Assembly: GCA_030613245.1 (NCBI GenBank)
Contig: JAUWMI010000014.1
Location: 1 to 64,000, forward strand
Length of the DNA: 64,000 nucleotides
Source of the DNA: Candidatus Sumerlaeota bacterium
GTDB lineage: Bacteria; Sumerlaeota; Sumerlaeia; MWCT01; JAUWMI01
Direction: 5' to 3'
The notes under the pieces were generated by a model. That model was not told the DNA's origin and searched no databases. It saw nothing but the letters and a program-made list of their open reading frames with translations. How positions within the stretch are numbered: position 1 is the stretch's first letter; each line of letters opens with the position of its first letter. The translations under genes and the position numbers were made by a program. Shown in pieces: positions 26,954-34,283 of this stretch.

Positions 26954-27850
26954 ATGACTGAATACGCAATTGAAACGAAAGGCCTCGGTCGGCGTTACGG
27001 GCGCGAGTGGGCAGTGAGGGAACTTGATTTAAAAGTGCGTAGAGGAGCGGTATATGGATTGTTGGGACTCAACGGTGCCGGTAAGACGACTACCTTTCGT
27101 CTATTAATGGGACTTATTCGAAGAACAGAAGGCGAGACACAGGTTCTGGGGGTTGACCCTGCCCGTGATGGTGTAGCACTGAAACGCCGCGTAGGATACG
27201 TGGCGGAGACGCATAATTTTTACGAATGGATGACCGTGGATGAGATTTTTCGGTTCGTCGCGCATTATCGCAAGGATAGCTGGGACACGAAGTGTGAGCA
27301 ATCCCTTCGAAAGCGGTTTCGACTCGATGGTTCAAAGAAGTTGAAGGCTTTGAGTAAAGGGATGCGGGCAAAAGTGAGTTTGACCCTCGCGCTTGCTTTT
27401 CATCCTGAAGTGCTCATGTTGGACGAGCCGGTAGGAGGGCTTGATCCAATAGCACGGCGTGAATTCGTTCAGGGTGTCCTTGCGGAATACCAAGAGCCGG
27501 AGCGGACTATCTTAATCTCCTCGCATCTCGTCAATGAAATCTCAGGCCTCGTAGACCACGTAGGCATTCTGCACGAAGGCAGCCTCATCAGGGACTGTTC
27601 CAGCGAGGAATTTCTCTCCAGTGTGAAGAGGCTTCGCATCGTGTTTGATGGTGAGCCCCCGAAGCAATTCAGCGTTGAGGGGCTCGTGCGCTATCGCGTG
27701 GAAGGGCATGAGGGCCTTGCCGTTACTTTTGACTACCGCAAGAACGAAATGGAGAAACGTATCATTTCAGCGGGTGCACGTGAAGTGGAGGTAATAAATC
27801 TAAATCTCGAAGAGGCGTTCATTGAATTTGTCGGGGGACGCGAAGAATGA
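26954..27850 (+). CDS. ABC transporter ATP-binding protein (YtrB/EcsA-like)
   Basis: 298 residues. Walker A is GLNGAGKTT near residue 40, the signature loop is a degenerate LSKGMRAKVSL near 135, Walker B is VLMLDEPVGGLDP near 158 and the switch region is ISSHLVNEI. The LSKGM form of the signature is common in ABC-2 exporters of the CcmA/YtrB/EcsA type. The C-terminal ~80 residues form the usual accessory domain of such ATPases. It overlaps the permease gene by four bases (ATGA), so translation is coupled. It powers export or mechanotransmission by the downstream membrane proteins; the substrate is unknown. Confidence 0.92.
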   Translation: MTEYAIETKGLGRRYGREWAVRELDLKVRRGAVYGLLGLNGAGKTTTFRLLMGLIRRTEGETQVLGVDPARDGVALKRRVGYVAETHNFYEWMTVDEIFRFVAHYRKDSWDTKCEQSLRKRFRLDGSKKLKALSKGMRAKVSLTLALAFHPEVLMLDEPVGGLDPIARREFVQGVLAEYQEPERTILISSHLVNEISGLVDHVGILHEGSLIRDCSSEEFLSSVKRLRIVFDGEPPKQFSVEGLVRYRVEGHEGLAVTFDYRKNEMEKRIISAGAREVEVINLNLEEAFIEFVGGREE

Positions 27851-28536
27851 AGATCTACAGTGCAAACACCATATGGAAGCGCCAATTGCGGACTCTTATA
27901 CAGTCTGCTGCTACTTTTGCAGCACTTACGCTCATTGTCGGGTTGCTTGACATTGTAAAGAACCTGCTGTTTGGAAGGAGCGTTGTTGGAGAATTCTTTA
28001 AGTCATGCACAACTGGAGGTACAATTATTCTAGCGGTTCAGATATTTATTTCGGGCCTTTTGCTGGGCGCGGAAGAAGAGGAGAACCAAACACACAGTTT
28101 TGTATTGCGTCTGCCCGTGAGCAAAGTGCGATGGGTTGCAGAGCGGCTTCTGGGGGTGATTATAGGCCTGATAATTTGTTTCCTCCTCTTGCTCTGCGAT
28201 GCAATAATTCTAGGGCTGTATTTGAAGATACCTGGCTTCTGGAATGGCCTATGGAACAGTATTACTACTGTATTTACATTCCCAAACCTTGCGCTGGGGT
28301 TTTCGTATTTCTGGATATCCGCCTCTTGCGCTGCGTGGACTAAAAAGGCATTACCTTCTGCGATCATATCAGTTGGAACAATATTCCTGATGTTAATGGT
28401 GCTTGATGAACTTGTGATGCATACGCGATTCTCTATTCTACACCCATTTCAGGGAATAGCTTTTGGATTCTTTATCATTGCTTTTGTTTTTATGGGATTT
28501 TTCTTCTTTGCTATTTCGCGAAGGGAAGGAACATGA
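27847..28536 (+). CDS. ABC-2 type permease-like membrane protein
   Basis: 229 residues with about six hydrophobic segments and a motif after the second one typical of ABC-2 permeases controlled by GntR/YtrA: EEENQTHSFVLRLPVSKVRW. This resembles the E-x(n)-G-x(n)-L-P-V/I pattern by which such permeases contact the ATPase. Start overlaps the ATPase stop. It is probably one half of the membrane part; the 253-aa protein at 30292 would be the other. Substrate unknown. Confidence 0.8.
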   Translation: MKIYSANTIWKRQLRTLIQSAATFAALTLIVGLLDIVKNLLFGRSVVGEFFKSCTTGGTIILAVQIFISGLLLGAEEEENQTHSFVLRLPVSKVRWVAERLLGVIIGLIICFLLLLCDAIILGLYLKIPGFWNGLWNSITTVFTFPNLALGFSYFWISASCAAWTKKALPSAIISVGTIFLMLMVLDELVMHTRFSILHPFQGIAFGFFIIAFVFMGFFFFAISRREGT

Positions 28537-28540
28537 AATC

Positions 28541-30295
28541 ATGAAGCGAGCGGTTTTGATAAGAGTAATCCTATACAGCGCACTGATTGCTATCAGCTAT
28601 TGGATTGTGAGACTGCATACGGCTGATCCCGGGGACTGGCTGGATAAAGATACGGTGCTTGCTATTCATAAGTATGTATTGGATCAAATCGGCGAAAAGC
28701 CGCTAGGAAAGGAGTTTTATACAGCAACCTGGGAATTCGCAGATAAAAAGATCCGGGAAACAGAAGAGTATAAGCACTTCATCTGGGAGCTGCCGATGCC
28801 CGTTGTAGAGTCATCAAACAAACAGTACGCACATACGCTGGCCAAAAAACTTAGAGATAATATACAAGACCTTCTTCAGCTTTCAAAGCAAGGAATACTG
28901 TTTCCCTCTCAGGAATCGGTGCACGAGTGGCTCGAGAGCCCTCAGAATCAGACTGGAGTAGAGAGCTCGAATGAGAAGAGGCACTACAGTTTGGAAAGTG
29001 GAAGAAATTTCTGGGTATACCAGTATTGCACAAACTCTCTTCTGATAGAATCGGATATGCTTTATAAAGAAGGAAAGTGGGACGAAGCTTTTCAATCCCT
29101 CAAGGATATTGACGCGATAGCACAGGCCATACGGTATGATTCGCTTATCGGACATTTGATTGCTGAGACACTCAGGGGAAAGATCGCGAAAGGATTTGAA
29201 CGAATACTCCTTCTCAACCCACCACCGGAAGTGGATAGAAGGGCTGTGAACGTGCTGAACTCGCTGTGCGCACGGCATATCCTCTTCAACGAAAACGCTG
29301 TTATGACGTCAACATTATGGGCGCTTTTTACTGCGGCGAAAACGCCTCCGACGTTTTTCTACGAGTTTGGCTCAAACATGTACACACTATCACTGCTCAT
29401 AGATAACAGAGATTCCCTAAAGCACCTTGAGAACAAAGCATGGATTGACAGAAAGCTCAGGCACCTGCGAATCAATCTAGATGCATTGGAAAGACACGAA
29501 ATTCATACAGCGCTTCAGGAATTGAATATCACGAACTGGACTTTCTATCCTTCGGTCAAGAAATTTCTACGCCAAGTGGGAGAAACTGAAACAGAGCTAG
29601 CTCAACCTTATTCCATTGCCGATACTTTTAGCGAACGTATACCTTCTATAGTGCGCGCTCGGCTCATAACTTATACCGCCTTACCAAATTTATATTACGC
29701 TTTCATCCATTCTAGCTTACCAGCTGTACGTCTTGAACTGATGCGCAACGCATTTGCCGCGAGGCTCTATGAGCAGGACAAGAAAAAGTTTCCTGACTCT
29801 GTGGAAGAACTGGTTCCTGATTATCTTGAGAGCCCGCCTGTGCTGAAATATGTGAAAAATTTGTTTCGCACTAATGGGCGCAATGATAATCCCAACAGAA
29901 TTCTTTCTCCTATTAGCGTCAAAAGGGTGCAGCTCGATGCTTATGACATCCGCAGAGTGCTAGGAATCAAACCACTAGGATCGTATCCGCTGGAGCGCAT
30001 AAACATCACACCACAGGGATACCTTGAATGGGAAAACATGTCCGAAGAAGAAGCAAACGTAATGGCGGATTACCTCAAGCATTTTAACAGAGTCGTAGAA
30101 AGCGTTTCTCTTGAGCCTGCCGAGCACCGCGATAAAACGCTCACCGCCAAGATCAATGCACCGCAAGAATTTGTCGCGCTCTATTCTCCTGGCCCGGACT
30201 GCGACGATGATGGCGGAATGATTGCCTACGATCCCACAAATGGGACGTTTAGTAGCGGCGACATTATTGTCTATCCGGAGGGGCTTGCCCGATGA
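28541..30295 (+). CDS. Unknown membrane-anchored protein of the GntR-ABC operon (584 aa)
   Basis: Start set at the ATG at 28541, 4 nt after the permease stop; the open frame extends upstream into the permease gene without support. A single N-terminal membrane segment (about 4-21) is followed by a mainly helical extracytoplasmic region of ~560 residues with TPR-like periodicity. Residues ~400-440 carry ARLYEQDKKKFPDSVEELVP, a motif recurring in uncharacterised Planctomycetes/Verrucomicrobia-type proteins. The C-terminal ~60 residues are Asp/Gly-rich (GPDCDDDGGMIAYDPTNGT) and could bind metal. It lies inside a tightly packed operon, so a role as extracytoplasmic partner of the exporter is likely. 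It overlaps the next gene by four bases. No family could be named. Confidence 0.75.
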   Translation: MKRAVLIRVILYSALIAISYWIVRLHTADPGDWLDKDTVLAIHKYVLDQIGEKPLGKEFYTATWEFADKKIRETEEYKHFIWELPMPVVESSNKQYAHTLAKKLRDNIQDLLQLSKQGILFPSQESVHEWLESPQNQTGVESSNEKRHYSLESGRNFWVYQYCTNSLLIESDMLYKEGKWDEAFQSLKDIDAIAQAIRYDSLIGHLIAETLRGKIAKGFERILLLNPPPEVDRRAVNVLNSLCARHILFNENAVMTSTLWALFTAAKTPPTFFYEFGSNMYTLSLLIDNRDSLKHLENKAWIDRKLRHLRINLDALERHEIHTALQELNITNWTFYPSVKKFLRQVGETETELAQPYSIADTFSERIPSIVRARLITYTALPNLYYAFIHSSLPAVRLELMRNAFAARLYEQDKKKFPDSVEELVPDYLESPPVLKYVKNLFRTNGRNDNPNRILSPISVKRVQLDAYDIRRVLGIKPLGSYPLERINITPQGYLEWENMSEEEANVMADYLKHFNRVVESVSLEPAEHRDKTLTAKINAPQEFVALYSPGPDCDDDGGMIAYDPTNGTFSSGDIIVYPEGLAR

Positions 30296-31053
30296 ATAAG
30301 GCGCTCATATGGAAAGAGGTACGTCTCGGTTGGAAGCTGCTGGCTCTCTCTGCGCTTGTCCTTATTGCAATCCCGTTCATTTATGAGATTTCCCAAATAT
30401 GGCTTTGGATTATTACCGCATTTCTTTTGGTGATAAACTCAACTGCGCTTTTCCGGAGTCAGGAGCTGGACACGCAAGACTTCTTTCTCTACTTCCAGCC
30501 TGTCTCTCGTGTGCGAATTCTCGCATCGAAATTAGCGTGGGCGGCAATAGCAACCGTCTGTATCGCATTAGTATGTCTGGCAGCCTGGCATATCATAAAC
30601 TGGCAACAGGCCAAAATGCCTTGGGTGAAACAGGAAAGACTCTTTATTCCCTATGCGCTTTTGCCTGTGCTTTTACTGCCTGCATTTGCCCCACTCCTTC
30701 TGGTACTCTACTTCCGCTCCTCTCACATCACCGCAGCATTCGTGTCATGTATAGCAATGTTTCTGTGGGGAATTGTTGTGCTTCTCTTATGTCCCTTTGT
30801 TCGTCCTGTTTTAGCGGAAGGGATTTCGCAATCGCGTATCGTGGCGGGCCATCATGGTTGGCCTGAGTTTGTCGGGATGCTCGCTGCTCTGGTGGTATGG
30901 AATTTCTATCTCTTCTGCCGAACGGATATAACAGATAAGCCCCTTAACCGCTCTGCGCTCTTGGGGGTTGAATTCATTATTGTTTTTGCCTGGCTTGCCT
31001 ATATCATCGGTGGCACGAATCTTTGGGACTTATGGTATCTCCTGTTCGGATAG
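30292..31053 (+). CDS. Second ABC-2-like membrane protein of the GntR-ABC operon
   Basis: 253 residues with about six membrane segments. An early cytoplasmic loop SQELDTQDFFLYFQPVSRVR parallels the EENQTHSFVLRLPVSKVRW loop of the first permease, so both are probably the same type of ABC-2 subunit. Its ATG overlaps the stop of the 584-aa gene. It is the last gene of the operon; repeats follow. Could form a heterodimeric permease with the 229-aa protein. Confidence 0.75.
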   Translation: MNKALIWKEVRLGWKLLALSALVLIAIPFIYEISQIWLWIITAFLLVINSTALFRSQELDTQDFFLYFQPVSRVRILASKLAWAAIATVCIALVCLAAWHIINWQQAKMPWVKQERLFIPYALLPVLLLPAFAPLLLVLYFRSSHITAAFVSCIAMFLWGIVVLLLCPFVRPVLAEGISQSRIVAGHHGWPEFVGMLAALVVWNFYLFCRTDITDKPLNRSALLGVEFIIVFAWLAYIIGGTNLWDLWYLLFG

Positions 31054-31180
31054 CAAAAACCTTTCAGAAAATTGCCACAGAGGCACAGAGAAGTAGATTG
31101 CAAGAATGCAAAATGAAAATTGCAAAGGGGAAGTTGCAAATATGAAATTCTCTGTGCGTCGGCGGCAATATTGATATGTT

Positions 31181-31208
31181 GTAGGGGCATATGGCAATAC
31201 GCCCGCAA
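31181..31208. repeat. Class A hairpin, degenerate
   Basis: Left rim GTAGGGGC intact, core ATATGGCAATAC imperfect, right rim worn to GCCCGCAA. Part of the duplicated unit in the composite element. Confidence 0.65.
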
Positions 31209-31222
31209 TCCTCGTTTTCCTT

Positions 31223-31250
31223 GTAGGGGCAGGGTTTATCCCTGCCCTTA
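31223..31250. repeat. Class A hairpin, core AGGGTTTATCCCT
   Basis: GTAGGGGC rim, self-complementary core AGGG-TTTAT-CCCT, right rim GCCCTTAG. The core is different from the flanking copies although the rim is shared. Confidence 0.65.
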
Positions 31251-31346
31251 GTTCTTGGCCACAGAGTCGCCGAGTCACAAAGAGTTTCATAAAAAGGTAT
31301 ATTCATACTCCGTGTCTCTGTGCGTCGGCGGCAATATTGATATGTT

Positions 31347-31374
31347 GTAGGGGCGTATGGCAATACGCCCGCAC
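31347..31374. repeat. Class A hairpin in the second direct unit
   Basis: Rim GTAGGGGC, core GTATGGCAATAC, right rim GCCCGCAC. It is the partner of the copy at 31181 within the duplicated unit. Confidence 0.7.
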
Positions 31375-31469
31375 CAATTAATGGGCTCTGCGTTCTCTGT
31401 GCCTCTGTGGCATTATTCATAATACAAAAAATTGTCTTGTTCACCGACTTCGAAATACTTGCGCTTCGC

Positions 31470-31931
31470 TTATTCTTTTTCCTCGACACCCTCCGGCGAT
31501 TCCTCTTCTGAAGCCTTCTTAAAGTTCAGATAAGGTGGATACGCTGGCTCCATAATTGGGTTGTAGGGAGGAAAAGGACTTAATAACACCTCGAACGCAC
31601 CACCAACTGCTCGCTCCGCACCCCACATAGTTCCATTAATTGCTCCGAGTGCAGCATCAAAAGCGTTAGAGACAACGCCAAAAGGACTCCCTGAATGGCC
31701 TTCTCTTACGCGAGCCTCAATCTCATGAGGAATCTCAAGCCAGCAAAGAGCGATGTTAGTCACACCTCTTCCGAGCTCATGCCCCGTTCCTTTAAGACAG
31801 AAAGGCTCTTCCGCTGTCCCTCTGCCCACCTGTGCAGGACGATAGGTAGCACATCCTATACATAGGAACAACAAACAAACTGCTGTGACAAAGACCGCCA
31901 CTTTGACCACATCAATTCTTACACTTCTCAT
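31470..31931 (-). CDS. Exosortase system-associated lipoprotein, TIGR04073-like
   Basis: 153 residues from the ATG at 31931, preceded by GGGAGGTG 6 nt upstream; this clear site rules out the upstream start at 31991. The N-terminus MRSVRIDVVKVAVFVTAVC leads to a lipobox (CIGC) near residue 27. The core GHELGRGVTNIALCWLEIP, then a Gly-rich amphipathic helix and LLSPFPPYNPIMEPAYPP near the C-terminus, match the TIGR04073 family, which occurs in genomes with exosortase/PEP-CTERM sorting. Its biochemical role is not known. It stands alone. No exosortase or PEP-CTERM protein was found in the window, so the link to that system rests on the family only. Confidence 0.75.
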   Translation of the reverse strand: MRSVRIDVVKVAVFVTAVCLLFLCIGCATYRPAQVGRGTAEEPFCLKGTGHELGRGVTNIALCWLEIPHEIEARVREGHSGSPFGVVSNAFDAALGAINGTMWGAERAVGGAFEVLLSPFPPYNPIMEPAYPPYLNFKKASEEESPEGVEEKE

Positions 31932-32110
31932 AACAACACCTCCCTTGTATGATTTTTTACCTTCCTGTATCTTGAAATTGCGTATTGTCAATTTATTAGT
32001 AGTAGCGCTAAAAAATTACAGATTTTGAATCTTTCGCAAAGACGCCAGGAACGCAAAGTTGCCATTTTCTTCCCGACTTTGCGTCTTTGCGCGAAATTTT
32101 AATAAGAGCA

Positions 32111-32136
32111 TAGGGCGTATTGCAATACGCCCCTAC
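32111..32136. repeat. Class A hairpin
   Basis: TAGGGCGTATTG / CAATACGCCC with right rim CCCTAC; core GTATTGCAATAC identical to 26015 and 39685. Confidence 0.8.
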
Positions 32137-32148
32137 GTGCGATCCGAT

Positions 32149-32334
32149 TCATGGCCAAGCGAATAAAAACATAGAAGCCGCCCAGATAAGCGCCAGGATG
32201 ATCGTCATTACCACGATAGTCCGTGTGTACACCTTATGGGCTGCAACATTTCCGGTAGTGGGAAAAATGTTGCGAAAAACATAACCACCACGCACCTGCG
32301 TGTCAATCAAATCGTCGGCAATGGTTGCAGCCAC
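32149..32334 (-). CDS. Possible small single-helix membrane protein (61 aa)
   Basis: A short frame ends in VYTRTIVVMTIILALIWAAS and FLFAWP, a convincing C-terminal membrane helix, preceded by a polar N-terminus. No family was recognised, and the ribosome site is weak. It might be a real tail-anchored small protein or chance. It lies between the TIGR04073 lipoprotein and the VOC gene. Confidence 0.35.
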   Translation of the reverse strand: MAATIADDLIDTQVRGGYVFRNIFPTTGNVAAHKVYTRTIVVMTIILALIWAASMFLFAWP

Positions 32335-32575
32335 ATTCGCCGGTTCATCACTGCATTAATTCACTTGAACTCCAGGCGGCTATTGCATATATGTATTTTT
32401 GCCGTGCATTCCTTACCTGAAAATAATCCCATGGGTATGGCTGCACTGCCCTATCACCACGTGCAGCGGCACAGTTTATTTGCCCGGCCTTTTACCGCCG
32501 AAGTCGGAGATGTTTTCTTAGGCAAGTACACATTCAGGATGGTAGCACTGCCATCTAACAGAAAGGGGATTACCA

Positions 32576-32926
32576 ATGCTGAAGGGAATCACTGTGGTAT
32601 TTAACTACGCAGCTGACCTTAAAGCCGCGGAGAAGTTCTACGTGGACAATTTTGGGTTTCTCGTGGTCTCACGCGACGAGAACTGGGTGGAATTTGAGCT
32701 TCCAGGCGCCAATTATGCACTCCACAAGGCACGTGCTGATCGCGTGCCCGGCAAAAACTACAGCCATCTCTGCTTCGAGGTGAATGACGTCGAGCAGACA
32801 TGCAAGACCCTTGCAGGAAAAGGCGTAAGAATTCTGGAACAGCCGTTTGAGAAACCCTGGGGTCGCTTTGCCACCATCGCCGATCCGGATGGCAACCCCA
32901 TTATGATTTATCAGAAGATACGCTAG
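32576..32926 (+). CDS. VOC superfamily (glyoxalase/dioxygenase fold) protein
   Basis: 116 residues, one complete VOC module of two beta-alpha-beta-beta-beta units. ITVVFNYAADLKAAEKFYVD opens the first, YSHLCFEVNDVEQTCKTLA the second, and FATIADPDGNPIMIYQ closes it as in glyoxalase-like proteins. The His of YSHLCFEV and the Glu/Gln near the ends could form a metal site with a dimer partner, but substrate cannot be predicted. AAAGGGG lies 7 nt before the ATG. It stands alone, followed by a hairpin and the permease genes. Confidence 0.85.
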   Translation: MLKGITVVFNYAADLKAAEKFYVDNFGFLVVSRDENWVEFELPGANYALHKARADRVPGKNYSHLCFEVNDVEQTCKTLAGKGVRILEQPFEKPWGRFATIADPDGNPIMIYQKIR

Positions 32927-32945
32927 ATTTGGTGAACGTTCTGAA

Positions 32946-32992
32946 GTAGGGGCGGTTCGCGACTTGTGCGCCTCAGGCGTAACCGCCCTTAC
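32946..32992. repeat. Class A-related hairpin with a long loop
   Basis: GTAGGGGCGGTT pairs with AACCGCCCTTAC around a ~23-nt loop, which makes it the longest member of the family. It sits between the VOC and permease genes. Confidence 0.7.
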
Positions 32993-33029
32993 AATCTGCG
33001 GCAGCACAGGTTGCACGAATCAGGTGTGA

Positions 33030-33995
33030 ATGCTTAAATATCTCGCCAAACGGTTCTTCCATATCATTTTTGTTCTCATCGGGGTCTCCCTGATCGTCTT
33101 CGTGGTCATGTATAAAGCCGGAGATCCGGTCAGGGTAATGCTGCCGCCGACAGCCACCCGGCTGGAGCTTGAGGCGATGCGGCGGCAGCTCGGACTCGAT
33201 AAACCGCTCATCGTTCAGTACGCCATTTTCCTGAAAAACGCGGCCCACGGTAATCTCGGCATTTCCTATCACCACTCGCTGCCTGTGGTGAAGCTGATTC
33301 TTCAGCGCCTCCCCGCCACGCTAGAGCTTTCGTTGGCCTCAATGCTCTTCTCGGTCATCTTCGCGCTTCCGATTGGCATCCTTGCTGCGGTGCGACCCTA
33401 CTCGCGCGTCAGCCAATCGCTTATGGTCGGCTCCATTCTTGGCATCTCGCTTCCCACGTTCTGGATTGGCATTATGGGGATTTTGATATTCGGAGTGTGG
33501 CTCAACTGGCTGCCGCCTTTTGGCCGTGGCGAGACTGTGGCCATTGCAGGAATCCAGTGGAGCTGGCTCACCGTAGACGGGCTCAAGCATCTGCTGATGC
33601 CTGCGGTCACGCTGGGTCTCTACCAGCTTGCCATGCTGATCCGACTGGTGCGGGCAGAAATGTGCGACGTGCTACAGACGGCATATATTAGTGTGGCGCG
33701 CGCAAAAGGGTTGTCCGAGGCACGGGTCACCTTCAAGCACGCCCTGCGCAATGCCCTGATTCCTGTGGTAACCATCATTGGTCTCCAGTTTGGCGGGCTG
33801 ATTGCCTTCTCGCTAATCACGGAAACCATTTTTCAGTGGCCAGGTATGGGTAAACTCCTGATTGATTCCATTGCCATGGTTGATCGGCCGGTAGTCGTGG
33901 CTTATCTCATGATCATCGCGGTGGTCTTTGTGGTGATCAACCTGGTGGTTGACATTACGTACACGTTGATTGATCCGCGCATTCGTATGCAATGA
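33030..33995 (+). CDS. Oligopeptide/dipeptide-type ABC transporter permease (OppB/DppB-like)
   Basis: 321 residues with six membrane segments. The N-terminus MLKYLAKRFFHIIFVLIGVS with the large periplasmic region after helix 1 (RVMLPPTATRLELEAMRRQL) is diagnostic of OppB/DppB. The EAA loop, where the ATPase docks, is near ISVARAKGLSEARVTFKHAL. It pairs with the OppC-type gene at 34284, but 288 bp of hairpin-rich sequence lie between them. No binding protein or ATPase genes are nearby, so it probably shares ATPases with an operon elsewhere. Substrate could be peptides, nickel or other small solutes. Confidence 0.93.
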   Translation: MLKYLAKRFFHIIFVLIGVSLIVFVVMYKAGDPVRVMLPPTATRLELEAMRRQLGLDKPLIVQYAIFLKNAAHGNLGISYHHSLPVVKLILQRLPATLELSLASMLFSVIFALPIGILAAVRPYSRVSQSLMVGSILGISLPTFWIGIMGILIFGVWLNWLPPFGRGETVAIAGIQWSWLTVDGLKHLLMPAVTLGLYQLAMLIRLVRAEMCDVLQTAYISVARAKGLSEARVTFKHALRNALIPVVTIIGLQFGGLIAFSLITETIFQWPGMGKLLIDSIAMVDRPVVVAYLMIIAVVFVVINLVVDITYTLIDPRIRMQ

Positions 33996-34001
33996 GGAAG
34001 A

Positions 34002-34027
34002 GGGCAGACACGCGGGTCTGCCACTAC
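34002..34027. repeat. Class A-related hairpin, core AGACACGCGGGTCT
   Basis: GGGCAGAC / GTCTGCC with right end ACTAC. The same core occurs at 34234, which places two copies in this one gap. Confidence 0.65.
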
Positions 34028-34070
34028 AATTATAAATTCATTTATGTGTATACAATAGCATATTCATGCC

Positions 34071-34095
34071 GTAGGGCAACCCTCGTGCTTGCCTA
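34071..34095. repeat. Class A-related hairpin, core AACCCTCGTGCTT
   Basis: GTAGGGCAA and TTGCCTA pair around CCCTCGTGC; a worn relative of the copy at 34198. Confidence 0.55.
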
Positions 34096-34101
34096 AAATA
34101 C

Positions 34102-34128
34102 TAGGGCAGGTACAAGACCTGCCCCTAC
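34102..34128. repeat. Class A hairpin, core AGGTACAAGACCT
   Basis: TAGGGCAGGT and ACCTGCCCCTAC are complementary around ACAAG. The third of five hairpins between the two permease genes. Confidence 0.75.
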
Positions 34129-34197
34129 GCAAAAATCGGATCTTCGTTATTAAATACATTTGTCATTATGCAAAGCCCCTTACATGAAATAATCATT

Positions 34198-34225
34198 GTA
34201 GGGGCAACCCTTGTGGTTGCCCATA
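34198..34225. repeat. Class A hairpin, core AACCCTTGTGGTT
   Basis: GTAGGGGCAACC and GGTTGCCC pair; right rim worn to ATAAA. Confidence 0.65.
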
Positions 34226-34233
34226 AACTATTA

Positions 34234-34262
34234 GGCGGGCAGACACGCGGGTCTGCCACTAC
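34234..34262. repeat. Class A-related hairpin, core AGACACGCGGGTCT, second copy
   Basis: GGGCAGAC / GTCTGCC with right rim ACTAC as at 34002. It lies just before the OppC-type gene. Confidence 0.65.
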
Positions 34263-34283
34263 GTTCGGGCAATGGAGTAACTG

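Larger units (their letters stand above)
31072..31412. repeat. Composite repeat element bounded by inverted TTGCCACAGAGGCACAGAGAA
   Basis: The left end at 31072-31092 and its reverse complement TTCTCTGTGCCTCTGTGGCA at 31393-31412 form terminal inverted repeats. Inside are two direct copies of a unit that includes TCTGTGCGTCGGCGGCAATA, TTGATATGTT and a class A hairpin (31150-31208 and 31315-31374). A third class A-like hairpin is at 31223-31250. No protein is encoded. It covers the gap after the ABC operon. Confidence 0.7.
31932..32575. other. Intergenic region with cell-wide repeat phrases
   Basis: Contains TTCGCAAAGACGCCAGGAAC (32033) and an inverted relative near 32080 (TTTGCGTCTTTGCGCGAAAT), a widespread noncoding palindromic phrase, and a class A hairpin at 32111-32136. 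A 61-residue minus-strand frame at 32149-32334 ends in one membrane helix and is listed separately. The promoter of the VOC gene should lie at its right end. Confidence 0.55.

Noticed and set aside
32236-32604. Plus-strand open frame of 122 aa upstream of the VOC gene
   Set aside because: No domain or ribosome site; it overlaps the start of the VOC gene and the possible small membrane protein on the other strand.
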